From Coprothermobacter sp. (GTDB lineage Bacteria; Coprothermobacterota; Coprothermobacteria; Coprothermobacterales; Coprothermobacteraceae), in contig DUSQ01000022.1 in NCBI GenBank assembly GCA_012842545.1, forward strand, positions 1 to 18,348: DNA of 18,348 nt, written 5' to 3'. The translations under genes and the position numbers were made by a program. The stretch's first letter is position 1, and the number at the start of each line of letters is the position of its first letter. Of this stretch, positions 1 through 6,289 are shown in pieces. The notes beneath the pieces are model-generated. The model was not told where the DNA came from. It made no database searches and was given only the letters and a program-made list of their open reading frames with translations.

Positions 1-111
1 AAACCTTACCAGCTTTTCTTAAGAGCTGTTTATCGCGATCTGAGCGGTAACCCTTTTTATCCTGAGGCTCCCAGAATTGTGGCCGTGTTCGAAAGAATCA
101 CCGCAGCGTGA
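1..111 (+). CDS. 3' end of an unidentified protein gene
   Basis: An open frame runs from the left edge to a TGA at 109-111, giving 36 C-terminal residues that include RDLSGNPFYPEAPRI and end in ERITAA. I do not recognise the family. The frame is uninterrupted and ends by overlapping the 3' end of the convergent birA gene by 14 bp (98-111). Such a tail-to-tail overlap is in keeping with the compact layout of the rest of the window. No terminator hairpin is visible here. The fragment is too short for a functional call, and it could still be a chance open frame. Confidence 0.5.
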   Translation, partial: KPYQLFLRAVYRDLSGNPFYPEAPRIVAVFERITAA

Positions 112-799
112 CTTCGCCCCAGCCTAAAGTTACCAGTTTCCCTTCCATATTCAAGATTAAACTTCCATCTTCTTCAACATCCACAGCGATGCCTTCCCAA
201 ACTTGATCGTTACTGCGTACTCGCACCGTTTTTCCCATGGACTTGAATTTATCTTTGAACACTGTGAGGATTTGTGAGAAGTCAACGGTCTGCTCGTAAA
301 CTTGCTCCATGCGGTAGATTAGGTACATGAGTGGTTGTTCAACAGGCAAAGCTTGGCCAAATGCGTGTTTTATGGAAGTGGCTTCAACATCATCGGGAAA
401 TTCATCCTGATTCACATTTAAGCCGATCCCCACCACCACACCCAAAAGCTCGTTTTGCCAAATTCCTTCAGGTAGAATTCCGGCTACCTTCTTGCCTTCG
501 ATGAGCACGTCGTTAGGCCACTTGGTTTCCCATGGCAGCGGAAGCAAGTCCAAGTATTCCCCGATAAAGACTGCAGTAGCCAGTCCTAGCAAAGGCGGAT
601 TGCCGTAGATGTTCCCCGGCAAAGCAAAACTCACCAGCAGACTCTTTCCTGGTTCGTCCTCCCACACCCGACCAAAACGACCTTTACCCCTTGTTTGATG
701 CTCTGCCACGAAAGCAGCAGGTTCTTTGTTGCCTTCCAAAATGTAGTGCCGAGCTAGATCGTTTGTAGATTCCACCACTTCAAACTTCTGTATTCTCAT
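98..799 (-). CDS. birA: Biotin--[biotin carboxyl-carrier protein] ligase, no DNA-binding domain
   Basis: This enzyme activates biotin with ATP to biotinyl-AMP and attaches it to the target lysine of biotin carrier proteins in the cytoplasm. The protein is about 233 residues. It has the STND motif at its N-terminus, the biotinyl-adenylate loop RGKGRFGR (about residues 37-44), the KWPND motif (about 93-97), GKKVAGIL, and GIGLNVN (about 124-130). The C-terminal SH3-like cap is present. There is no N-terminal winged helix, so it is a group I, ligase-only form that cannot repress transcription. A GTG nine bases upstream (808) is also open, but it lies inside the AAAGGGGG ribosome binding site, so I chose the ATG at 799. 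It diverges from the oligoendopeptidase gene. A likely client is the partner of the carboxyltransferase at 16467-17903. Confidence 0.93.
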   Translation of the reverse strand: MRIQKFEVVESTNDLARHYILEGNKEPAAFVAEHQTRGKGRFGRVWEDEPGKSLLVSFALPGNIYGNPPLLGLATAVFIGEYLDLLPLPWETKWPNDVLIEGKKVAGILPEGIWQNELLGVVVGIGLNVNQDEFPDDVEATSIKHAFGQALPVEQPLMYLIYRMEQVYEQTVDFSQILTVFKDKFKSMGKTVRVRSNDQVWEGIAVDVEEDGSLILNMEGKLVTLGWGEVTLR

Positions 800-820
800 G
801 GTGAGCACCCCCTTTTACAC

Positions 821-829
821 ATTATAACA
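821..829 (-). promoter_or_regulatory. Extended -10 promoter for birA
   Basis: Read on the minus strand, this gives TGTTATAAT, a perfect extended -10 (TGnTATAAT) about 10 bp upstream of the birA ribosome binding site. No good -35 is visible, which is usual for extended -10 promoters. A plus-strand TATAAC overlaps it (823-828) and could serve the divergent peptidase gene. Confidence 0.6.
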
Positions 830-861
830 GTGTTAAACTGAAATTGGAGGTGAAGGTTACC

Positions 862-2634
862 ATGATGGAATGGTCCTTACGTGAACTTTATCCGTCTTTT
901 GATTCTCCAGAGTTTCAAGGGGATTTAAAAGAGCTGGAGAAATGTGTCAAAGATTTTAATGAGTGGTCTGAGCAGGCTTTGAAGGATTACAGTGATCCGG
1001 TTTCTAAGGCAGAAGCTGGCATTAAGCATAACATGGCCATTGCCGAGCTTTATGAGAAACTGGGCGCTTTTGCACAACTGACCATGAGTGTGGAAGCTTA
1101 TAACGAAGAGGCAGCCAAAGCTGCTGATCGTGTGCATGCTGTTGTTGCTGATATGGCACTTGGTGACACACGTTTTAAAAAGTGGCTGGCGGGGCTCGAG
1201 AATCTCGATGAAGTTATTGGAAAGTCTGAGCTTCTCAAAGAGCACGAGTACTTCATAAAGGATTCTGTTCGTTATGCTCGTAGGTTGCTTAGCGAGCAAG
1301 AGGAAGAGCTCATTAACAAACTGCAGAGCACGGGCAGCTTGGCTTGGTCTCGGCTTCAGGGTAATTTAACAGCAAAGCTCCTGGTGGACATGAAGAAGGA
1401 TGGCAAAGAAGAGAAACTTCCACTCACAGTTGTACGTAACATGGCTTACCATGAGGACAGAAATGTGCGCATGACTGCCTACGAAGCTGAGCTAAAAGCC
1501 TATGAGAAGATCGATGAGGCTGTGGCTTCCAGCTTAAACGGCATTAAGGGTGAATTCCTTACCATATCCAAGAGACGTGGTTACAAAGATCCATTGGAAG
1601 CCACGTTAGAAACGGCAAAGATGGACAAGCACATTTTCGATACCCTCATGGACGTCATGAATGAAAGTCTGCCCGTATTTCGTAGGTACCTAAAAGTCAA
1701 AGCAGAACTTCTGGGACATGGTGACCGTTTGCCCTGGTATGATCTTTTTGCACCTGTGGGGAGAAGCAGTCGTAAATTCAGTATTGAGGATGCAAGGAAC
1801 TACATCGTTACCAATTTCGCCAAATTTGCCCCTGAACTTTCCGAGCTTGCAAGAACGGCTTTCGATAATAAGTGGATTGATGCCACGCCCAGGGAAGGAA
1901 AGCGTGGGGGAGCGTTTTGCTACGGCTTGCACCCAATCAAGCAATCCCGTATCATGGCTAACTTTGATGGCAGCTTCGATGGTGTTACCACGCTTAGCCA
2001 CGAGCTTGGCCATGCATTCCACAACTGGTGCCAGCGCGACGAGAGTATTTTGAACGCTGATTCTCCCATGCCCTTGGCTGAGACAGCTTCCACATTCAAC
2101 GAAACCATGATCACTGAGATAGCGCTATCTGAGGCGGATCCGCAAGAACAGCTCTTCATATTGGAAAAGAGCTTGAGCGGTGATACTCAAGTCGTCGTAG
2201 ACATTCTTAGCAGGTTCCTGTTTGAGTCCGAGGTTTTTAGAAGAAGAACCCAGGGGCCGCTTTCCGTCAGCGAACTTAAGGAGATCATGGCTGATGCTCA
2301 GAAGCAGGCTTATGGTGAGGCATTGAACTGGGATTATTTGCACCCCTACATGTGGGTTAACAAGCCTCACTACTACTATGCCAATCTGCACTTCTACAAT
2401 TTCCCCTATGCTTTCGGACAACTCTTTAGTAAAGCCCTTTACGCCATGTACAAGGAACAGGGCAAGGACTTCATACCCGCGTATGAAAACCTTCTTAGGA
2501 ACACGGGTAAACACGACATAAGAGAACTGGGTCAGCTCATCGGCGTGGACCTAACTCAGAAATCTTTCTGGGAGAAGTCCATTGAGCTCATTGAACAGCA
2601 AGTAGAACAGTTTGAACGTTTGGCAAAAGCATAG
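862..2634 (+). CDS. pepF: Oligoendopeptidase F, M3 family zinc metallopeptidase
   Basis: This is a cytoplasmic zinc peptidase that cuts short peptides, a usual role in peptide catabolism. The protein is about 590 residues, the normal size for the bacterial PepF/M3 group. The zinc motif HELGH lies at about residues 380-384, with catalytic Glu381. The third ligand is Glu407 in the AETASTFNET segment 23 residues later. The N-terminal two thirds is the helical oligopeptidase domain, and the C-terminus has the expected HPYMWVNKPHYY and FYNFPYAFGQLF segments. There is no signal peptide. A TTG at 844 is also in frame, but GGAGGTG at 846-852 lies about 9 bases before the ATG at 862 and sets the start there. 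The gene stands alone, divergent from birA, and ends at a strong terminator. Confidence 0.95.
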   Translation: MMEWSLRELYPSFDSPEFQGDLKELEKCVKDFNEWSEQALKDYSDPVSKAEAGIKHNMAIAELYEKLGAFAQLTMSVEAYNEEAAKAADRVHAVVADMALGDTRFKKWLAGLENLDEVIGKSELLKEHEYFIKDSVRYARRLLSEQEEELINKLQSTGSLAWSRLQGNLTAKLLVDMKKDGKEEKLPLTVVRNMAYHEDRNVRMTAYEAELKAYEKIDEAVASSLNGIKGEFLTISKRRGYKDPLEATLETAKMDKHIFDTLMDVMNESLPVFRRYLKVKAELLGHGDRLPWYDLFAPVGRSSRKFSIEDARNYIVTNFAKFAPELSELARTAFDNKWIDATPREGKRGGAFCYGLHPIKQSRIMANFDGSFDGVTTLSHELGHAFHNWCQRDESILNADSPMPLAETASTFNETMITEIALSEADPQEQLFILEKSLSGDTQVVVDILSRFLFESEVFRRRTQGPLSVSELKEIMADAQKQAYGEALNWDYLHPYMWVNKPHYYYANLHFYNFPYAFGQLFSKALYAMYKEQGKDFIPAYENLLRNTGKHDIRELGQLIGVDLTQKSFWEKSIELIEQQVEQFERLAKA

Positions 2635-2672
2635 GCCGTGTAGTAAAGACAAGAGTGCCATTCGGGGACAAA

Positions 2673-2717
2673 AAGGAAAGGAGCCCACTTATTTGTGTGG
2701 GCTCCTTTCCTTCTTTA
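2673..2717. terminator. Strong bidirectional intrinsic terminator
   Basis: A perfect 16-bp stem (2673-2688 with 2697-2712, core GGAGCCCAC/GTGGGCTCC) has an 8-base loop. It is followed by TTCTTTAT on the plus strand and by a TTTT tract (complement of AAAA at 2671-2674, partly inside the stem) on the minus strand. It lies between two convergent genes, so it probably ends both transcripts. Confidence 0.9.
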
Positions 2718-2740
2718 TCTGTTTTTCTGCTTAGTTTCCG

Positions 2741-3076
2741 TTAATGAATCAGGGGTCGGACAAACAATCCCACTATGCTAACCAGGATCCATGCAACAAT
2801 GGCTGACCCAAAGGACTTGAGGTGGATACCTGGGACCAGTGACGCCATGATCCAAATGATGAAGCCGTTAATGACCAAGTTGAATAACCCCAGTGTGAGT
2901 ATGTTAATGGGTAACGCCAGCAGCTTTAGCAGTGGTTTTATGGTATGCTGTGCCACTGTTAACACCAGTGAACCCAAAATCATCGCTGTCAAATTCTCGT
3001 AAATCAGCCCTTTATACACAAGGCTTACTAAGGCAAGTACTACAAAGTTCGCAAGCCACTTTCCCAAAAAGAACAT
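2741..3076 (-). CDS. Phage holin family (YvlD-like) four-helix membrane protein
   Basis: A 111-residue integral membrane protein made almost wholly of four hydrophobic segments (about 7-24, 30-48, 54-80 and 88-108). The loops HTIKPLLKLLALPINILTLG and FVRPLIH are typical of the YvlD/'phage holin family, superfamily IV' proteins found widely on chromosomes. The holin label reflects family naming only: most members are not in prophages and their role is unknown, though Bacillus YvlD sits in an envelope-stress operon. A clear GGAGGTGATGTC ribosome binding site precedes the ATG. It stands alone between the convergent peptidase gene and the divergent pyrophosphatase gene. Confidence 0.85.
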   Translation of the reverse strand: MFFLGKWLANFVVLALVSLVYKGLIYENLTAMILGSLVLTVAQHTIKPLLKLLALPINILTLGLFNLVINGFIIWIMASLVPGIHLKSFGSAIVAWILVSIVGLFVRPLIH

Positions 3077-3152
3077 GACATCACCTCCGCGGCATATGTT
3101 AACACATGCTGACGCTTTATGATCAATTGGCTTAATACTGCCACGGCTAAAT

Positions 3153-3158
3153 TAAAAT
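3153..3158 (+). promoter_or_regulatory. Candidate -10 box for the pyrophosphatase gene
   Basis: TAAAAT lies 7 bases before the in-frame ATG at 3166 and 46 bases before the chosen ATG at 3205. A TTGGCT at 3128-3133 could be a -35, although the 19-base spacer is long. If this is the promoter, transcription starts at about 3165, right at the upstream ATG. Confidence 0.35.
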
Positions 3159-3204
3159 ATGTGACATGTTGGATGCGCAAAGTCATAGGGATAGGGATGA
3201 CAAC

Positions 3205-4821
3205 ATGAACACCAATATGAACAGGGACATGGTGCATGTGGTGGGTCATAAGAATCCTGATACTGATTCTGTGGTTTCGGCTGTGGGTTATGCGGCTTTG
3301 AAACCGGGTGAATACGTTGCTTTTCGCGCAGGTGAGCCAAACGATGAAACATTAGAACTTTTCCAGCTTGCTAACACCGAAATGCCACCGCTGCTCAGCT
3401 CTCTTAGGTTAACAGCCGCTGATCTATCAAAACATCTTACTTCTGTGGATGAAAGCACCACCTTTTTAGAGGCTTCAAAATTGCTCGAAAAACAAAAAGT
3501 CATTCCCATTTTAAAGTCGAACAAACTTCTGGGTATTGTCACCGAGAAAGATCTATTCCGGGTCATACAAAGGGAGCTCTTTGAAGAAGAGGTCACGGTG
3601 CGACTGGAACCTGAGGTGCTTTTGAAAACCATTCCAGGTCGGTTTCTCACGACTCCGCACGCCCTGGAGGGTATTCCTCTGGTACTAGCTTCATCCTCTG
3701 AAACGGCGGGTGACCGCGTACGCAGTAACAACGTGGTTATCATGGGCGACCGCTGGGATTTACTTCCCGTACTCATAAAGCGCCATGTGCGAGGTGTCAT
3801 TTTCACCATGGGTCTTTCTCCTTCCCAAAAAGATCTGAATCAATTGGCGGACGCGGGTATTGTGGTTTTCTCTTCCTCTCTCCATACCTACAACACCATT
3901 CGACTCATGTTCATGGCTTTCACAGTAAAAGAAGCCATGAATGTGAATCCTGTTACCGTCTCTCCCCAGGATGGCTTGGACTTTCTGCGGCGCCTTTCGA
4001 ACCTTCATCGTCACAGGTATTTTCCCGTGGTAGAGGAAGATGGAAGCTTTCACGGCTTGGTGGAGCTGGCTGATTTAGCCAGTCCGCCCCGTAAGAAAGT
4101 GGTCTTGGTGGATCACAATGAACCGGCTCAAGCTGTTGATGGACTCCAAGAGGCGCAAGTAGTTGCCATCATTGATCATCACCGCCTCGGGGCGTTCACC
4201 ACTGAGGAGCCCGTGAGAATAATCATCGAACCGGTGGGATCAACGTCCACGTTGGTGGCTCGAGAATATGTGCGCCAGGAGGTTCAAATGGGCCATCATG
4301 TGGCAACTCTTCTCTTAGGTGGTTTGGTCAGTGACACCCTTAACCTGCAGTCGGTCACCACAACGCCGTTGGATGTGGACATTTCCCAGTACTTGGAGGA
4401 AAGGAGCTTTCTTTCCCGTGATGAGTTGGCATCACGCCTTTTTCAAGCTCGTGTGCAAGCCATTTTGCGAGATCCTTCAGCCTTGACCAAAGATTTCAAG
4501 CTTTTCACATTTGGCAAAGTAAGGGTGGGCATTGCTCAAATAGAAATTCCTGAAGGTTCGTCTTTGGCTCCCACAATGCGAGATGCCATAGAAAAAGTCA
4601 TGACTGAGAAATTGGAAAGGGAGGGCTTGGATCTGGCGTTGTTCATGCTGACCGACATCACAAAGAAAGGCACTCTTCTTTTTGCTTTCGGTCAGCGTCA
4701 TCTTGCACAAATGGTTTGGGGAAAACCGTTCAAAGACGGCACAGAATACTTGCCTTCCGTGGTCAGCCGCAAGAAACAGGTAGTACCAATACTAGAGCAA
4801 ATATTGGGCGGTAGCGGCTAA
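3205..4821 (+). CDS. ppaC: Manganese-dependent inorganic pyrophosphatase with CBS and DRTGG regulatory domains
   Basis: A family II (DHH) cytoplasmic pyrophosphatase, which hydrolyses PPi to two phosphates. Metal-binding motifs are GHKNPDTDS (residues 14-22), VDHNE (about 302-306) and IDHHRLG (about 323-329). The DHHA2 domain has SDTLNL, TTTPLD and the C-terminal SRKKQVVP substrate motif. The insert after the first motif carries a CBS domain (about 65-115), a DRTGG-like domain (about 140-225) and a second CBS domain (about 235-290). This is the adenine-nucleotide-regulated architecture known from clostridial CBS-PPases. The start is uncertain. ATG at 3205 has a weak AGGGATGA ribosome binding site. 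ATG at 3166 is in frame but would be leaderless and adds a polar Asn/Asp-rich tail. ATG at 3229 is also possible. Confidence 0.93.
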   Translation: MNTNMNRDMVHVVGHKNPDTDSVVSAVGYAALKPGEYVAFRAGEPNDETLELFQLANTEMPPLLSSLRLTAADLSKHLTSVDESTTFLEASKLLEKQKVIPILKSNKLLGIVTEKDLFRVIQRELFEEEVTVRLEPEVLLKTIPGRFLTTPHALEGIPLVLASSSETAGDRVRSNNVVIMGDRWDLLPVLIKRHVRGVIFTMGLSPSQKDLNQLADAGIVVFSSSLHTYNTIRLMFMAFTVKEAMNVNPVTVSPQDGLDFLRRLSNLHRHRYFPVVEEDGSFHGLVELADLASPPRKKVVLVDHNEPAQAVDGLQEAQVVAIIDHHRLGAFTTEEPVRIIIEPVGSTSTLVAREYVRQEVQMGHHVATLLLGGLVSDTLNLQSVTTTPLDVDISQYLEERSFLSRDELASRLFQARVQAILRDPSALTKDFKLFTFGKVRVGIAQIEIPEGSSLAPTMRDAIEKVMTEKLEREGLDLALFMLTDITKKGTLLFAFGQRHLAQMVWGKPFKDGTEYLPSVVSRKKQVVPILEQILGGSG

Positions 4822-4860
4822 GAAGTTTAATCTCAACAAGCCGCTCCGCCATCCGTATTA
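4807..4860 (+). terminator. Possible terminator after the pyrophosphatase gene
   Basis: GGCGG-T-AGCGGCT (4807-4819) pairs with AGCCGCTCCGCC (4839-4850): 12 bp with one bulged T and a 19-base loop. The left arm overlaps the end of the coding region. A T-rich stretch (TATTATTTTT) begins only about 6 bases after the stem, and the loop is long, so this is a weak terminator at best. It could also serve the convergent htpX. Confidence 0.4.
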
Positions 4861-4883
4861 TTTTTCTGCTAAAGCGTACCGAT

Positions 4884-5810
4884 TTAATAAGCAGTCATGC
4901 TACGCAGTCTTCTTATGCGTTCCTCTGTGGGTGGGTGCGTGGAAAACAAATTGGTCATCCAGTCGCCTTTTAAGTGGTTAACTATGAAGAGCTCGGCAAA
5001 AGCAGGGTTTGTTTGTGCAAGCTGGCTTTTAGGCATCTGTTTGCCGTAAATCTCCAGCTTTTCCAAAGCACTTGCCAGCGCCTCAGGGTTTCTTGTGATC
5101 TGGGCACTTCCAGCGTCTGCCATGAACTCTCTTTCTCGGCTCACAGCCAAACGAATCAATGTGGCAGCCAGCGGAGCCAGGAATATGAGTAGCAACCCAA
5201 TGATCATGATGATGGGATTGGAGTTTCTGTCGTCCCTATCTCCACCAAAACCGCCCCAGAACATCATTCGCCAAGACAGATTCGCCAGGTAAGAAATCAT
5301 GAGCGCCATGGTGGCAGCCATGCTTGTGAGCAAAACATCCCTGTGTTTTATGTGGCTAAGCTCGTGAGCTATGACACCCGCTAGTTCCTCTCTGTTAAGG
5401 AGCCTCAATATGCCACGTGTGGCGACTACCACAGCATGATCAGGATCCCTTCCCGTGGCAAAAGCATTGGGTTCCATGGTTTCCATGATGCCCACCTTGG
5501 GCATGGGCAAACCAGCTGCAATGCTAAGTTCTTCCACAATGTCGTACAGCATTTTCGCTTCCAACGACTGGTTCGGGTCAACCAGTTTTGTACCTGTCAT
5601 GGTAAGAACAATCTTATCCGAGTACCAGTAGCTTATCCAAATTTGGCCTAGCGCCATGACCAACGCTATGGTCATCCACAAGGTCACATTGCCAAATAAG
5701 TAACCAATTACCCATCCCAGTCCCAGTACTAACGCTCCAAACCATATCATGAGTAAAAAAGTTTTTAGCCTGACGTTGCGCATGGTGTCGCTTACACTAA
5801 CAGCCAACAT
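4884..5810 (-). CDS. htpX: HtpX-type membrane zinc metalloprotease (M48)
   Basis: A membrane-embedded protease for quality control of membrane proteins, often linked to heat or envelope stress. It is 308 residues long. Hydrophobic segments lie at about 18-40 and 45-61, then a cytosolic zinc domain with AHELSH (His149, Glu150, His153). Further membrane segments follow at about 160-178 and 199-222, then SREREFMADAGSA, where Glu228 is the expected third zinc ligand. The C-terminal STHPPTEERIRRL is typical of the family. GAGGTGATAA sits directly before the ATG. A minus-strand TATAAT lies at 5827-5832. In many bacteria htpX is next to lemA; here lemA is 8 kb away in the same window. Confidence 0.95.
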   Translation of the reverse strand: MLAVSVSDTMRNVRLKTFLLMIWFGALVLGLGWVIGYLFGNVTLWMTIALVMALGQIWISYWYSDKIVLTMTGTKLVDPNQSLEAKMLYDIVEELSIAAGLPMPKVGIMETMEPNAFATGRDPDHAVVVATRGILRLLNREELAGVIAHELSHIKHRDVLLTSMAATMALMISYLANLSWRMMFWGGFGGDRDDRNSNPIIMIIGLLLIFLAPLAATLIRLAVSREREFMADAGSAQITRNPEALASALEKLEIYGKQMPKSQLAQTNPAFAELFIVNHLKGDWMTNLFSTHPPTEERIRRLRSMTAY

Positions 5811-5826
5811 TTATCACCTCGCATGA

Positions 5827-5832
5827 ATTATA
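5827..5832 (-). promoter_or_regulatory. Candidate -10 box for htpX
   Basis: TATAAT on the minus strand lies 16 bases before the htpX start codon, with the ribosome binding site at about 5813-5819 between them. The -35 region (GTTTAA at 17-base spacing) is poor. Confidence 0.45.
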
Positions 5833-5886
5833 CCCACGTATTCCAGGAATTAAACCTATTTTTAAGTGATTTAACGTATTTCAGCT

Positions 5887-5892
5887 TATAAT
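5887..5892 (+). promoter_or_regulatory. -10 box directly upstream of the HEPN-like gene
   Basis: A perfect TATAAT ends 10 bases before the ATG at 5903, placing the predicted transcription start at about 5899. The mRNA would have a leader of only about four bases and no ribosome binding site. The -35 is weak (TTAAGT at 5862-5867, 19-base spacer). Confidence 0.6.
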
Positions 5893-5902
5893 ACTCTCGG
5901 AA

Positions 5903-6289
5903 ATGGTGAATCGGGAAAAACTTCTTACACTCATACAATCAGCCTTTTACGAAGGTGGTTTGCTCTTAGAAAATGGTGCTCTCAGGGCAGCTGCGAACCG
6001 TTTTTACACCGGCGCCATGTACGCAGTCATGCTGTTTTTAGATGAACCAGTCCAAGCTGATGAAACGATTTGGAGGCTGGGTTCGAGGCACCTTAGAAAG
6101 AGTGCTAAGATTTACAAAACCTCGCTGGAAATAAGAAAACTGCGTGGCTCCATTGAATTTGGTATTGAGCAGGAGCCGTCGTTGTCCGATGTTAAAAAGC
6201 TCAGCAAGCTATGCCACGTACTTAGTACGTGGTGTGTGGAACAAACCAAGGAACCATTATGGAACGAGAAATCGTACTCCGTGGAGTAA
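5903..6289 (+). CDS. HEPN-like small helical protein, probably co-transcribed with uvrA
   Basis: A 128-residue, mostly helical soluble protein. The N-terminal half (EGGLLLENGALRAAANRFY, then GAMYAVMLFL) resembles the first two helices of HEPN domains, where an AxNRxYYAxF-type motif is usual. The RX4-6H ribonuclease motif is not visible after that Arg, so if it is a HEPN protein it is probably not an active RNase of that class. The remainder (HLRKSAKIYKTSLEIRKLRG, then a Cys-containing helix near the end) fits the later HEPN helices only loosely. The last 31 bp overlap uvrA, implying translational coupling. A perfect TATAAT sits just upstream and there is no ribosome binding site. Family membership is an inference; the gene itself looks real. 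Confidence 0.75.
   Translation: MVNREKLLTLIQSAFYEGGLLLENGALRAAANRFYTGAMYAVMLFLDEPVQADETIWRLGSRHLRKSAKIYKTSLEIRKLRGSIEFGIEQEPSLSDVKKLSKLCHVLSTWCVEQTKEPLWNEKSYSVE

Noticed and set aside
809..843. BirA operator or biotin-responsive site upstream of birA
   Set aside because: The ligase lacks a DNA-binding domain and no long dyad is present; only a promoter is supported.
2741..3076. Prophage holin indicated by the family name
   Set aside because: No other phage genes are near and these proteins are common on chromosomes; kept as a membrane protein of unknown role.
3288..3809. 173-residue antisense frame within the pyrophosphatase gene
   Set aside because: Ser/Arg-rich composition typical of shadow frames; the opposite strand codes for a fully recognised enzyme.
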